Below the pieces are notes generated by a model that saw only the letters and a program-made list of their open reading frames with translations, ran no database searches and was not told where the DNA came from. Made by a program: the position numbers and the translations under genes. From assembly GCA_012295275.1 (NCBI GenBank), contig CM022666.1, positions 4,112,887-4,152,886 of the forward strand: a DNA stretch of 40,000 nt, read 5' to 3'. This document shows positions 1-11,450 of the stretch, in pieces. This stretch comes from Chrysomallon squamiferum. Lineage: Eukaryota; Mollusca; Gastropoda; Neomphalida; Peltospiridae. Numbering within the stretch: position 1 is the stretch's first letter; each line of letters begins with the position of its first letter.

Positions 1-362
1 TGTTCCTGTAAATATTTAGTTATAGTTTAGTACACCAATGCCATATACCAAAAAAGAAAGATATAGTGGTAAAAAAAAAAAAAAAAAAAAAAATAAAAAT
101 AATAATAATAAAAAGTAATATAAAAATGTAACAAAAAGAAAGAAGAAAAACAAAATGATTTAATAATTTTATTGAATACAGTTGAAGCAGTTTTCTTGGG
201 CCTAAGAAACAACATCAGTAAATACATCCACTGAAAAACTTTTTTTTTTTTTTTTCCCATTCCACTCGGGGTTCTAGGTTTAATATGAAGTTCTCATATT
301 TAAAAAAAAAAAAAATTATCCACCTGTGTATCTGACTATTCATCTGAAATTATAATAATAAT

Positions 363-415
<53 letters not shown>

Positions 416-441
416 TATATATATATATATTTAATTTTTAG
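1..441 (+). other. Intron of the channel gene
   Basis: No coding signal. Contains A and T runs (70-92, 240-255), an AAT/AT microsatellite (about 350-430) and the acceptor TTTTTAG ending at 441. The previous coding exon lies upstream of the window. Confidence 0.6.
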
Positions 442-3400
442 GTGGTGGCTCAATCCACTTGTATTGTTAGTTACCCTGGCCATAACTCTCCTGGTTTTAG
501 TAACTTGGACTGAGAACCCCAATGCTATTACTGAGTGAGTATTTTAATGTACACTTTTATATACTTCTATAATGTAATTTCACTGAAAATGTAGAAATAT
601 AGGCAAATAATTTTTTATTATTTTTTTTTTTTTTAAAGAAAGAATGGAAATTGTGTGTGTGTTGTATATTTTTCTGTTTATGTATATAACTGTGCATTTA
701 TATGTATGTGTGTGCTTATACATACATGTGTGCATGTGTGTGTATGCTTATATATATGTGTATTTATTATACAGTTTTATTCATGGATGAATGGATGTAT
801 ACAAATTATGTTGGACAAAAGTGCAGTCAACTGTAACCTTTAGAAAACATTTTAAATTTCAATATTTTTATACACCAAAATTCTAAATTTCTAAGTTTTA
901 AAATATCAAATTTCTATATTTTAATATATCAAATATCTATATATTTATATACAAAATGCTGTATTTTAATATATATTGTATATACACAGTATATTTTAAT
1001 ATATCAAATATCTGTATTTTAATATATCAAATATCTATATATTAATATACCAAATGCTGTATTTTAATATATATTGTATATACACAGTATATTTTAATAT
1101 ATGAAATATCTGTATTTTAATATATCAAATATCTGTATTTTAATATATCAAATATCTATATATTAATATACCAAGCTGCTGTATTTTAATATACATAGTA
1201 TATACACAGTATATTTTAATATATCAAATATATGTATTTTAATATACCAAATATCTATATATTAACATACCAAATTGCTGTATTTTAATATATCACATTT
1301 CTGTAATTTAATATATATAGTATATTTTAAATATCTATATATCTATATACTAATATACAGAACTGCTATATTTTAATACATAGAGTATATACATAGTATA
1401 TTTTAATATATGAATTATCTATATTTTAATATACCAAACTGCTGTATTTTAATATATATAGTATATACATAGTATATTTTAATATACCAAGTATCTATAT
1501 ATTAATATACCAAACTGCTGTATTTTAATATATATAGTATATACATAGTTTATTTTGATATACCAAGTATCTATATATTAATATACCAAACTGCTGTATT
1601 TTAATATATATAGTATATACATAGTTTATTTTGATATACCAAGTATCTATATATTAATATACCAAACTGCTGTATTTTAATATATATAGTATATATGAAA
1701 TATCTATATAAAATGTCTATACATCTATATATTAACAAACCACGCTGCTGTATTTTAATATATATAGTATATACATAGTATATTTTAATATATCACGTTT
1801 GTGTATTTTAACATATCACGATTGTGTATTTTTCTCCAGCCCTGTTCCTGTGCAGACCGACTGGCCTGGTGCTGTGGTTGCTGTGTACGTCCTCGGTGGC
1901 ATTCACAATCTCCTCTGTCTCTTCATCCTCATCAGCTACTTCCTCTCCAACCATCCCTTGCTGCCTGGCATGAAAAACATTAAAAAGTGGTTCAGGTAAT
2001 TTGCATATTTGTTACAAATTTTTAATTTTTAAAATTTATTTGATAGCTTATTGTTATTATTTCATATTGTGACTATTATATCAAATTTGTGTTTGTTTTT
2101 AATATAAAAATGAAATCATAATTTGTATTTGTATTTTATATATATTATGGGTTTTTAACTTATATAAGTTATATTATTGTACTTAATGAGATCTATTATG
2201 GATATGTAATTATAATTATTATCTGTTAAATGTTCTTAATTCTTTAATGCTTTTACAACAGTAATAAATTAATATGATTTTTATTACTTGGATATATTTT
2301 AAATACTGTTTTTATTATTTTTATTTTTATTTTTATCAGTCTTTAATTCATAAATTGACTGCTATAATCTTCATATCTTTTAAATCTTGTTCTAAGTTTT
2401 AATGATTCTAATATGGTAATGATAACTGTTTTTGAAAAGTATATTAAGCATTGATTTTAACCATTTTAATGAAATGTTATTGAACTGAAACTGACTGTAA
2501 AGCACTAAGTCATTAATTATTTATTTTTATTTCGTTTTCAAAGAAGTTTAAAGCCAGGCAAACAAAAGCATGATGATAATGATGATGATGATCATGAGGA
2601 GAAAAAAGGAGGCCATCTTAATGTCAACTTCTTTGGGTTTCTTACTTTCTACTACATTGTATGTGCATTTTGTTTTCATTTAATTAATTGTTATTAATTT
2701 AGTTCTGTCTTTCATTCAGTGGTTGTTATTGTTAATATTATTATCATAAAAATCATAATCCTTACTGCTGCCTTCATCATCGTTTTTATATATTTGTTAC
2801 TGTTACAGAACAACATTTACTTGTCTGTTTCACATACTGTGAACTGGAAGAAATCCCATTCATTGTAATCCCAAATGCTCCTAATCCTGAATGCAGAAAT
2901 TCCCAAAAGCCAGCAACCTTGCAAAAATAAAAATATTAAAAAAAATATATAAAAATTTATTTTTAAAAATCTCATGCAAAATGATGAGGAAGGGTTGGAA
3001 TAAATTTAGGATGTGATTTATTTTAATTTAAAAAAAAAAAAAATTGATTTGGTCTTTTCAAGATTTTGTTATTTGGGTTCGTGGATGTTTTTGATTTTTA
3101 GACTTTCGGGATCTTCACCAAACTGCAACATGTTGTGTATTTTTTTCAGAGCTTTATGGCTTTCTCTGTGTGTGGCACAGCTTTCTACGGCTACTTCTTC
3201 TCTATGCATCTCCTCCACATGGCCATGATGAACCAGCTTCTCAAAAGAGTCATTCAGGCTGTCACAAGAAATGGCAAGTTGAAAAACAGAATTTTATGAC
3301 ATAAATTATTACTGTTTAGTTTTATTAATTTTAATTTAATAACCGATACATGGATTTATGAATTTTAGCAAATAATTAATGTAAGATTTCATTCATTTGA

Positions 3401-4079
3401 AGTATTTCTAATAACAAATATGTAATTTTATTTAATTATTGACTAATAATTTTATTTTAATTTTAGTGAACTGTGTCATAACATATATCTGATTTTATTC
3501 TTGATATGGGTTACTGTTGATTTATATTATCTAATTTTAACAGATTAAACATAGATGATTATGTTTAATTCCAGTCCAGCCTTAATCATATATGATTACA
3601 TTTAATTTTACAATGGCTAAACATTTTAACATTAGTATACATATACACAAATTCTTATTCACATTCCTAAATATGCACAAAATATAAAACATATTTATAT
3701 AACTGACTTGTAGATTTGTAACTTATTTCACTAATCTTAAAGTCATGGCCTATGTAATGACAAAATTCATTTAATGAATATAATTAAATTTTTATTTATT
3801 ATTATTATTATTTTTTTTTTTTTCCAATTTCAGGCTGGTCTCTCATTTTGGTTGGAGTGTTTGGTCTGGCTGTTATGTACATATTCTCCTTGGCTGCATT
3901 TGCATTCTTCAGAGAGATTTTAGACTCCAATGAAGGTCGACAATGCAGAACTGCATATGAGTGTCTGACAACCATGATTCATCATGGATTGGTTGAAGGA
4001 ATCTACAGTGTATGTGCTTTTTATTTCTAGCAGTAGTTAGAAGTTGGAGTAGTTGTAGTAGCAATACTAGTAGTAGTAA

Positions 4080-4117
<38 letters not shown>

Positions 4118-5003
4118 TATTTAGAAGTATTAGTAGTATTAATACTAGCAGTAGTAGTTGTATGAATATCTTTTGAAGTATTAATAGTATTAATAGTAGT
4201 AGTAGTAGTAGTAGTTGTATCAATATATTTAGAAGTATTAATAATATTAATAGTAGTAGCAGAAAATGTGGTAGAAGTAATAACAATAGTTGTAATAGTA
4301 ACTGTAGTAGGAGCAGTATTATTATTATTAATAGTAGCAGTAGTAGTAGTAGTAGTAGTAGTTGTTGTTGTTCTAACGGTAAAGTAGAAATAGTAATGAT
4401 ATTAGTAGTAGTACTTGTAACTGTAGTAATCATAGCTGTAAAGGTAATAACAGTATTAACTGTAATTGTAGCAGTAATAGTAACAGTTGTAATAGCAACA
4501 GGAGCAGTTAAAATAACATTACTATTAATATGTATATTTTGTTTTTTAACAGTCATTTGAAGTAAAACTGACAGGCAAGAGTTATCTGTACACACTGGGT
4601 GTGGCAGCTTTTGACACCATCTTCTTCATCATCATCACAACCATCGGCCTCAACATCATCTTCGGTATCATCGTGGACACATTCTCAGAATTGAGAGACT
4701 CAAAGGTAACCATGAAAAGTTAATAACTTATGTAATGAAATTTTCAAATAATATTTCTGTTCCTTTATGAATATGTGAATGAGTAACTCTTCTTCCAAGA
4801 TATTTTCTCATGCATTGGTGTTTGTGTTGTGTGTGTGTGTGTGTTAATGTGCATTTCATGCCAGCTTCTGCTTCATACATGGAATATAAAGAATGTGATG
4901 TCCTTTCTGTTCAAACAAATGATTCCATGAAGTGATGATAACTGTTTATTTTGAATTGTGTCATCAGTTGTTAAAGACATATTTATTAATTAATTTTTTG
5001 TAT

Positions 5004-5053
<50 letters not shown>

Positions 5054-6666
5054 TTAAATTTCAGTGTATATGTGGAATCATGGATGGGTCCAGTAGTTTC
5101 ATGTCTATACAGAATCACTTGTGTAAATATACACTTTTTTCTTATTTTAAGGCTTATATATGACTTATTGGTATGACTTATGTCTTAATTCTATTTCAGT
5201 GGCAAATTGACAATGATATGAAGACAACATGTTTCATTTGTAGCAGAGAAAGCTACGACTTTGAAAGACAGGCTGGTGTAAGTATTACTGAAATGCAAAA
5301 ACAAATTTTTAAAATGTGAGCACTGGAATATATGTAAATTCATTCAAACATGTAAAACTGTGCACAAATAACAAACAGTTAATCTTTTACCTTAGTACTG
5401 TGCTGGGTATTGAACTTACAGTTTGCCTTGATGATAATAATCACTCATAACCAACCATTAACATATATATCAGATTTCAAACAAAAATGGTATCAAACTG
5501 GACAAAAGATCAGGCATATGACACGAAAAGTTGTAGACATGTTTTGTAATGTCACAAAAGGAGACAATTATTTTGTTGCCATCTAAGTAGAAACTGTATA
5601 TGTTTCATTAAAGAAAAAAGGTATTACAAAAGATTTCAGCTTGTGGTTTTATTACTGAGATACTGATGTTTACTGAGCATAGCTGATAAGCTAGTGATTG
5701 ATACAACAAATATGTCATGCTCTGCCTATGCATGTAGTTTTAAAATCTGCTGAAGAATAGGGGAGTCCTTGGACTGGTGTAGAACGGTTTTCTTTTACCT
5801 TGGTATTTTTATCTGTTTTGTTTTTTTAGTTTTTAATGAGAATTGTCCATTATCTGTTTTGTTTTGGGATTCTTTTTTAGTTGAGAATTGTCCATTGACT
5901 ATTGATTACTACAAAATAAAAAAAAATCATTAATGCAGGAATTCTTTTGTTTTTCAGTTTACCAATACTACAAAATCACGCACCTTTTTAATCATTAATG
6001 CAGAGAATGTGTTGTCTTAAATTTCAGTTTTTCTTTCATTACCAATACTACAAAATCACGCACCTTTTTAATCATTAATGCAGAGAATGTGTTGTCTTAA
6101 ATTTCAGTTTTTCTTTCATTACCAATACTACAAAATCACGCACCTTTTTAATCATTAATACAGAGAATGTGTTGTCTTAAATTTCAGTTTTTGAATTCAT
6201 TGTATGAAAAAGCACTATACAGATTCACATATTCCATGTGTATAACCTTTATGTAATACTGTAAGACAATCATTCAAGGTGCCCCAGCCTTGACAGTGTT
6301 TGTGATCTGGGGATAATAAATATAACAAAAAAAAGAGATGGTTTTGTTAAATAAATCTCTTATTTGCTGTTTCGCAGGGTTTCGAACGGCATGTGAAAAA
6401 GGAACACAACCAGTGGGCTTATTTGTTCTTCTTCATTCATCTGGATGAGACGAGACCCAATGATTATTCAGCCTTGGAGCTTCATGTATTCCAGTTGGTG
6501 AGCTCCTCTGCTTTTTAACAAATGAGATAATATTGTGTGCTTATTTCAATTGTGCTCTTATCAGAACCATTGCCAGTAAACATAAATATCATTAACAGAA
6601 GATCTGCATATATATATATGTTTTTTTTTTTTAAATTCATAAAACTGGTACTTTTTATTATCATCA

Positions 6667-6699
<33 letters not shown>

Positions 6700-6843
6700 T
6701 ATTATTACTATTATTATTATTAATATTATCATTATTATTATTATTTTAGTTATATTTATTATTATTACATTTATTATGATTATTGTTAGTTATTATTATT
6801 ATTATTATTATTATTCTGAATTTTTTTATTATCATTACTGTTA

Positions 6844-6877
<34 letters not shown>

Positions 6878-7773
6878 GATTTATGGTATTTTTATTACCA
6901 CATTTTTAAGATAAGTTTTTTTTTTTTCCTTAAAAATTATTATAATTAATTAATTAATTATTTTTTCATTTAATTCATTGTTAAAACCCTTTTTAAAATA
7001 AACCCATTTTTATCATTTTCAGCTGGCCCGCAATAATTTTGATTTCTTTCCCCTGAATCGAGCCCTTAGCCTTCAGCACGAGGAGGACAGCAGTGAGAAG
7101 AAGCTGGAGACGCTGATGCAGCAGGTCGACTACCTCGTCACCAAGATGAAAGAAGAGGTTTGTCTCCCTTGGGTACTAAATGGGTGGGGTGTGCCTTAGT
7201 GGTAGAGTGTAGACCTGAAACAAGATTGGCATCAACATCTGTAAAGATGTTAATATAGAGATACACACTGTAGTGATTGTGTGTGTGTGTGTGTGTATAA
7301 AATATTATACTCAGGTTTCTTCTTATAATGCATATTCTGATGATTAATATAAAAATAATTTGTCTGCATGTCTGTCTGTCTGTCTCTCTGTCTATATAAT
7401 AAATACAGTGATTCATTGGATAATATGCACTGGTCTGTTAAAAGGAAAATGCTATAGTTAACATTATTTAGAAATAAAATTAATTAATTTCATTATAAGA
7501 AGAAGAAAAATCAGTTAGTAAAAAAATAATATATATGATGGGTATTATACCTCAAGGGTCATTATTTGGGATCAATTTATCTTGATCTAATGTTTTCATT
7601 TTATGGCGTAACTAGTTTGATATTGTGACCCAAATATTTATGAAGTGATGAAGCAGGTGTTTTAATTTACATTTGTTTTATTCTTGCAGGAAGCTCGTAA
7701 GGAACGAGAGAAGGAGAGACAAAGACAAATGGAATGGGAAGCTAAATTTAAAACAGTGAAGAAGAGCAAATAA
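442..7773 (+). CDS. RyR/IP3R-superfamily intracellular Ca2+ release channel, C-terminal part (10 exons, 5' end outside window)
   Basis: Exons: 442-534, 1840-1995, 2544-2658, 3150-3273, 3834-4009, 4553-4705, 5200-5277, 6378-6497, 7023-7157, 7690-7773 (stop TAA 7771). Phases agree throughout, giving about 410 residues. Segments in order: a hydrophobic helix starting WWLNPLVLLV; a second around GAVVAVYVLGGIHNLLCLF; a charged His/Asp loop; two helices ending HLLHMAMMNQLLKRV; the linker VTRNGWS; helix S5 (LILVGVFGLAVMYIFSLAAF); a pore loop; S6 (FDTIFFIIITTIGLNIIFG) running into IIVDTFSELRD; the zinc-type motif CFIC...HVKKEH; and a charged C-terminal helix. VTRNG, the S6-DTF-ELR stretch and the CFIC/EEHN region are hallmarks of ryanodine and IP3 receptors, which release Ca2+ from the ER. 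Some positions look RyR-like (FDxxFF, ELRD, FDFFP), others IP3R-like (VTRNG, TTCFIC). The GGGxGD selectivity filter is absent. It could be a third, divergent subfamily. Superfamily call is secure; subfamily and ion selectivity are not. Confidence 0.88.
900..1800 (+). repeat. AT-rich tandem array, 76-bp period, in a channel intron
   Basis: The segment ATACCAAGTATCTATATATT recurs at about 1483, 1559 and 1635, exactly 76 bp apart. More diverged and truncated copies extend back to about 900 and forward to about 1800. Units at 1440-1700 are nearly identical and older ones are scrambled. The array fills most of intron 535-1839 and stops about 40 bp before the next exon. Confidence 0.85.
2659..3149 (+). 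other. Channel intron, possibly containing a decayed Tigger-type element
   Basis: No coding potential seen. Between about 2833 and 3125 the two ends are weak inverted repeats (AACTGGAAGAAATCCCA against the complement of TTCGGGATCTTCACCAAACTG). Short stretches such as CCCAAATGCTCCTAATCCTG resemble the Tigger-like element at 13133. The match is too degraded for a firm call. Confidence 0.25.
3274..3833 (+). other. GC-AG intron in the channel gene
   Basis: The preceding exon ends ACAAGAAATG and is followed by GCAAGT, not GTAAGT. Joining at this point gives ...VTRNG|WSLILV in frame, which is the conserved VTRNG linker of the family. The nearby GT at 3278 would break the frame. All other intron donors found in the window are GT. 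Confidence 0.8.
3834..4705 (+). CDS. Pore-encoding exons of the channel: non-canonical selectivity filter
   Basis: Exon 3834-4009 encodes S5 and the pore helix (CRTAYECLTTMIHHGL). Exon 4553-4705 encodes the rest of the pore loop and S6. The intron lies inside the filter, in phase 0. The joined loop reads HGLVEGIYSSFEVKLTG. Compared with the vertebrate IP3R loop as I remember it (HGLRSGGGVGD...), the spacing from HGL to the S6 FF pair is 31 residues in both, so no gap is needed. GGGVGD becomes GIYSSF. Only the first glycine remains, and the acidic residue at the filter end is a phenylalanine. Both splice sites (GTATGT donor, TTTTTTAACAG acceptor) are good, so mis-splicing is unlikely to explain the difference. 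Confidence 0.8.
4030..4400 (+). repeat. Imperfect AGT trinucleotide field in a channel intron
   Basis: Dense AGT/AAT triplet runs with interruptions. The long open frame on the opposite strand here is only leucine/threonine translation of the repeat. Confidence 0.85.
5011..5049 (+). repeat. (TG)n microsatellite
   Basis: About 19 uninterrupted TG units in intron 4706-5199 of the channel gene. Confidence 0.95.
5200..6497 (+). CDS. Channel exons encoding the C-terminal zinc-type domain
   Basis: Exon 5200-5277 ends after TTCFICSRESYDFERQAG. Exon 6378-6497 starts GFERHVKKEHNQWAYLFFF. Together they carry two cysteines (C-x2-C) and two histidines (H-x4-H), the arrangement of the cytosolic zinc-binding domain that couples the S6 gate to the C-terminal domain in ryanodine and IP3 receptors. 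All four candidate ligands are kept, so the gating module looks intact even though the pore filter is not canonical. Confidence 0.85.
5961..6195 (+). repeat. Three-copy 80-bp tandem repeat
   Basis: Units start with ACCAATACTACAAAATCACG at 5961, 6041 and 6121. The first two are identical in the compared part and the third differs at one visible base (AATGCAG to AATACAG) before ending early. Each contains an acceptor-like ATTTCAG. It lies in channel intron 5278-6377 and must be a recent duplication. Confidence 0.95.
6655..6880 (+). repeat. (ATT)n microsatellite field
   Basis: Interrupted ATT/TTA triplets in intron 6498-7022 of the channel gene. Confidence 0.9.
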
Positions 7774-10245
7774 AGAAAAGCAACAAACTGAAATTTCAAA
7801 AAGCAATCAGTATCAACTGTGAAATATTGTTGAAGGCAAATTGAATGATAAAAATATTTTTTGAAAACCTGTAAACCTATGAAATCATATACAAATTACA
7901 CTCAAACAATATGAAAAACGTGGAAAAACACAGAAGAAAAAAGTACGAAATCATTTACAAATAAAACTGTGAATAACATGTCCAGAAGTAAATCTGTGAA
8001 ATCATTCATAAATACAACATGAAATCATTACAAAAATCATTCATAAATCATGCAGAAGTAAATCAGTGATTTCATTTGGAAGTGAAAATGTTAGGAATTT
8101 ATAAATAAAACTATGAAAATATCGAGAAGTAATCATACATACGGTAACAATGAAATCATACAAAAGTAATTTATACAGTAAATACAGAGATACAGAAATA
8201 AATCTGTAAAATTATTCAGAAGAAAGATTTTGAAGGCTTTGCAAATCTTTAAAAATCTCCAAATACAATTATGCAGTCATTGAAATGAAAACCTATGAAA
8301 TATCACACACAAATCAACAATGAAATCATTACAAAATCATTCATATGGTAAGTTAAGAAAACACACAGAAGTAAATCTATGAAATCATTCATAGATAAAA
8401 CATGAAATCATTATAAAAATCATTCATCAGGTAAATTAAGAAATCACAGGGAAATAAACCAGTGAAATCATTTCAAAGTAAAATTATGAAGTCTTTACAA
8501 ATAAAAGTATGAAAATGTCAAAGAAGTAAAATTATATTGTCATTAAGAAGAAAAACTATTAAATCACTCACAAATCAAAAGCGAATTCAGACAAAATGTT
8601 TAAATCTATGAAAATGTCTTGTGCAAGAATTATGAATTCATCCAGAAATAAAACTGTCAAATTACACACGGTATACAGAAATAAAAATGTGTGAAATCAT
8701 TCATAGAAAATATGTCACTATAAAATCAGACAAAACTAAAACTAAAATTATTGCAGATAAAATTATGAAAACATAACATCATAAAACAAGTGTAAATAAT
8801 AATGGTTTAAAAATTGATTTGTATAAATACAGTATTTGTATATATTACATGTGATATGTTTTTCATAAATGGATTTTGAACGTTTAAATGGAACAAACAC
8901 TGAACTGCAATAAAATATGCAAATGAAATTGTGAGATTAATTTTAACTGCTGTGTACAGTTCCATCAGTAGTTTTGTTAATATAAACTGATATTCAAATT
9001 AAAAATATTAAGAATTCATAAATATATGTATATATGTAAATACTGAAACTGTTATAATAATATATATTTTTGAAATCTGTATAATATAACTGTCTTTATT
9101 TTTCTAAACAGTTATTATTATTATTTTCAATATTATTATTATTTTATGTTTTCTTTCTTTTTCATATTAATGTTTATGTTATATTTATTTATTATTATTT
9201 TATTATTTTTTTTTTTTTTTATTATTATTATTATTTTTTTTTATTTATTTATATATATTTTTTTTTTGATGATTTAAAAAAAATTAGTATTTAATATTAT
9301 AACCTTTTCTGTGACCATTTAGACCAGGGAAAAACATTTTGCTCAGTATTATATTTTAAAACTGTTTTATAGTTCAGTATTATGTCATTCTTATATTTTG
9401 ATATTTTTATAAATAAAGGCAAATAACATTAAAATTTTAAAATATTTAAATTTTCTTTTCTTTTCTTTTTCTAAAATTGTATTACTGATTTAAATAATTA
9501 AAGAATTTTTTTTTTTAAATTTATATTTAATATTAAAATATTTTATTTTATTTTATATTTTATTTTTAATTTTATTATTATTATTACTATTTTTTTTTTT
9601 TGTAAACTGAAATCTTTATACTGGTTTTTTAACTTTTTAAAAACATTTTATTGAAATATTTTGAACATTAGATTTTTTTAGTTTTCAGAAATCATTCTTG
9701 TATAAGTATGTTTGTTAAAAATATCTTCTTTTTTATGCACATTAAATTAGTTAAGTTTTATAAAATTGTGAATTTTAATATTTATCAGTGAGTGTAATAT
9801 TTTCAGTAATATTTGACACAAATATTTTAAACTGTATTTTGTTTCTTTTTAATCACAAAACAATGAAATAAGACTTTTATTTCATTACAAGTTGTATTCA
9901 TTTTATGTCATATAATTTTCTACCATTTTACGTTTTTAATTTATACCTTTTCCCATAGCAATGATGTATATTTTGAACTATTTTTAATTAAAATGGTTCA
10001 TATTTATTTTATTCTTTTTAATTAATTTTCGTTTTTCAAATATAAATTTGATAATGTAATGTAGTGTTATATATATTTATATATATATAATTTGTATATT
10101 GTTGTTGATAATAAGATGAGATGAGAATATGTGCTGTGATAAATACTGTGATAAATATTTTGAAAAAAAAAATGTTTTAAAATTGTAATTTGCTATTTGT
10201 ATTTATTTACTTGCAGTATTAACTGTACAGAAACTACAAAATAAA
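7774..10245 (+). other. Long 3' untranslated/downstream region of the channel gene with internal degenerate repeats
   Basis: From 7774 to about 8720 the sequence is made of diverged A-rich units built around GAAATCATTCATAAAT and CAGAAGTAAATCTATGAAAT. Examples begin near 7990, 8290 and 8375, with unit size about 80-110 bp and variable. From 8720 to 10200 it is AT-rich with T and TTA runs and no ORF of interest. That the transcript reaches 10245 is inferred from the poly(A) signal there; earlier AATAAA matches exist (for example near 9412). Confidence 0.5.
10240..10245 (+). terminator. Candidate polyadenylation signal of the channel gene
   Basis: AATAAA in the context CTACAAAATAAAGATTC, followed within about 15 bases by ATTGAAAAAATGTG. 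It is the last convincing signal before the intergenic microsatellites. Confidence 0.45.
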
Positions 10246-10652
10246 GATTCATTGAAAAAATGTGAAAATAAAATTATATATTGCAAGTTTTGACTTATGT
10301 TATTTTTAAATTATATTTCAAGAACAGAAATTGTTTATGAAGTTTTGAAGGCTGCTAAGTAAACTAAAATAATGAAGTTTTGCTGACATATTGTCCCATT
10401 CCAAACATGCTCCAAGGTTGATAATAACAATTTCCAGTCTATGACTGCATGAATCTAATTAGGACTCAAGACTCACAGAGATGTGTTTTAAACCAGGTAG
10501 CATTTTAATTGTGTTTGCATTTTCTGAAAAAAGTCAAACTATAACAGTATATTTTCACTTCTTCCTTGAGTTCACAGTTCAGTTACTGAATTTTTTTTTT
10601 TTTAATCATATTAATGATCAACTGAAAAATAATACTTAGTCACACATGCACC

Positions 10653-10713
<61 letters not shown>

Positions 10714-11450
10714 GCATGTCTTTTATGTGTGTGTGTGTGTGTGTGTGTGTGTACATGTGTGTATGTATATATATATATATATATAAATATATATAAACAC
10801 ACAATTATATAAAGTGGCTTTAGCAAGTGGTGGGGCACAGGGTTGATTGCCTTGGGCCAGAATTCTTGGGTTTACTACTGAACTAGTGGAAGAGGCTTGT
10901 TAATTTCCATGGGTTAGGGGATGGAATATACTTGTGTTTTCCCCAGGCCCTGGCAACCAATGCTATGCCTCTGCACATACACACATGCACACACAAACAC
11001 ACACACACACACATACATACATATATATACATATAAACATGTATAAATCATTGATGCAACCTATTTTTTTTTTAAACTTTTCTTTTATTTATTTTTTTTT
11101 TTTTCGTTCTTTATTTTCTTGTCTGTTACCACAGTACAGCCAAATGCTAACGGTTTTAAAAAACTACTTTTGTGTTTCATTTTGCATGAGTTTGTGAGTT
11201 CCCAGGTAGATATGCTGAAATATTTATTTTATTTAAACAAACACAAGAAAATTACATTAGCAGTCAGCTTAAAATAACATAATATTATCTGAATAAAATT
11301 ATATTTATATTTCTAAGAAAGTTTTTTAGATATCAAGCATAAAATGTTTTTTAGATATCAAGCATAAAACGTTGACAGAAAAGACAGAAAATATACATAA
11401 TTAATGTTTAAACAATATTTAATTTTCCTTATCCTATTTTTCACCTTAAT
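10246..11450. other. Intergenic region between channel gene and golgin-45 gene
   Basis: Mostly microsatellite and AT-rich filler. It holds a less AT-rich stretch at 10813-10975 without a recognisable ORF, a further CA tract near 10980-11010, and a 25-bp direct tandem duplication (GTTTTTTAGATATCAAGCAT, about 11320-11368). No gene seen. Confidence 0.6.
10656..10752. repeat. Inverted (CA)n...(TG)n microsatellite
   Basis: A CA tract (10656-10710) is followed by a 15-base spacer and a TG tract (10726-10752), giving a potential hairpin stem of about 27 bp. Simple AT repeats follow to 10800. Confidence 0.9.

Noticed and set aside
3909-4595. 228-codon open frame on the minus strand, rich in Leu and Thr
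   Set aside because: It is translation of the AGT/ATT triplet field and of the antisense of two channel exons. No family resemblance.
7175-7240. tRNA-derived SINE head (TGCCTTAGTGGTAGAG resembles a pol III A box)
   Set aside because: No matching B box at the right distance and no tRNA fold.
10813-10975. Possible tRNA-related SINE (TTTAGCAAGTGGT...GGGTTGATTGCC)
   Set aside because: Box spacing is too short for a tRNA promoter and there is no recognisable tail; left as unassigned intergenic DNA.
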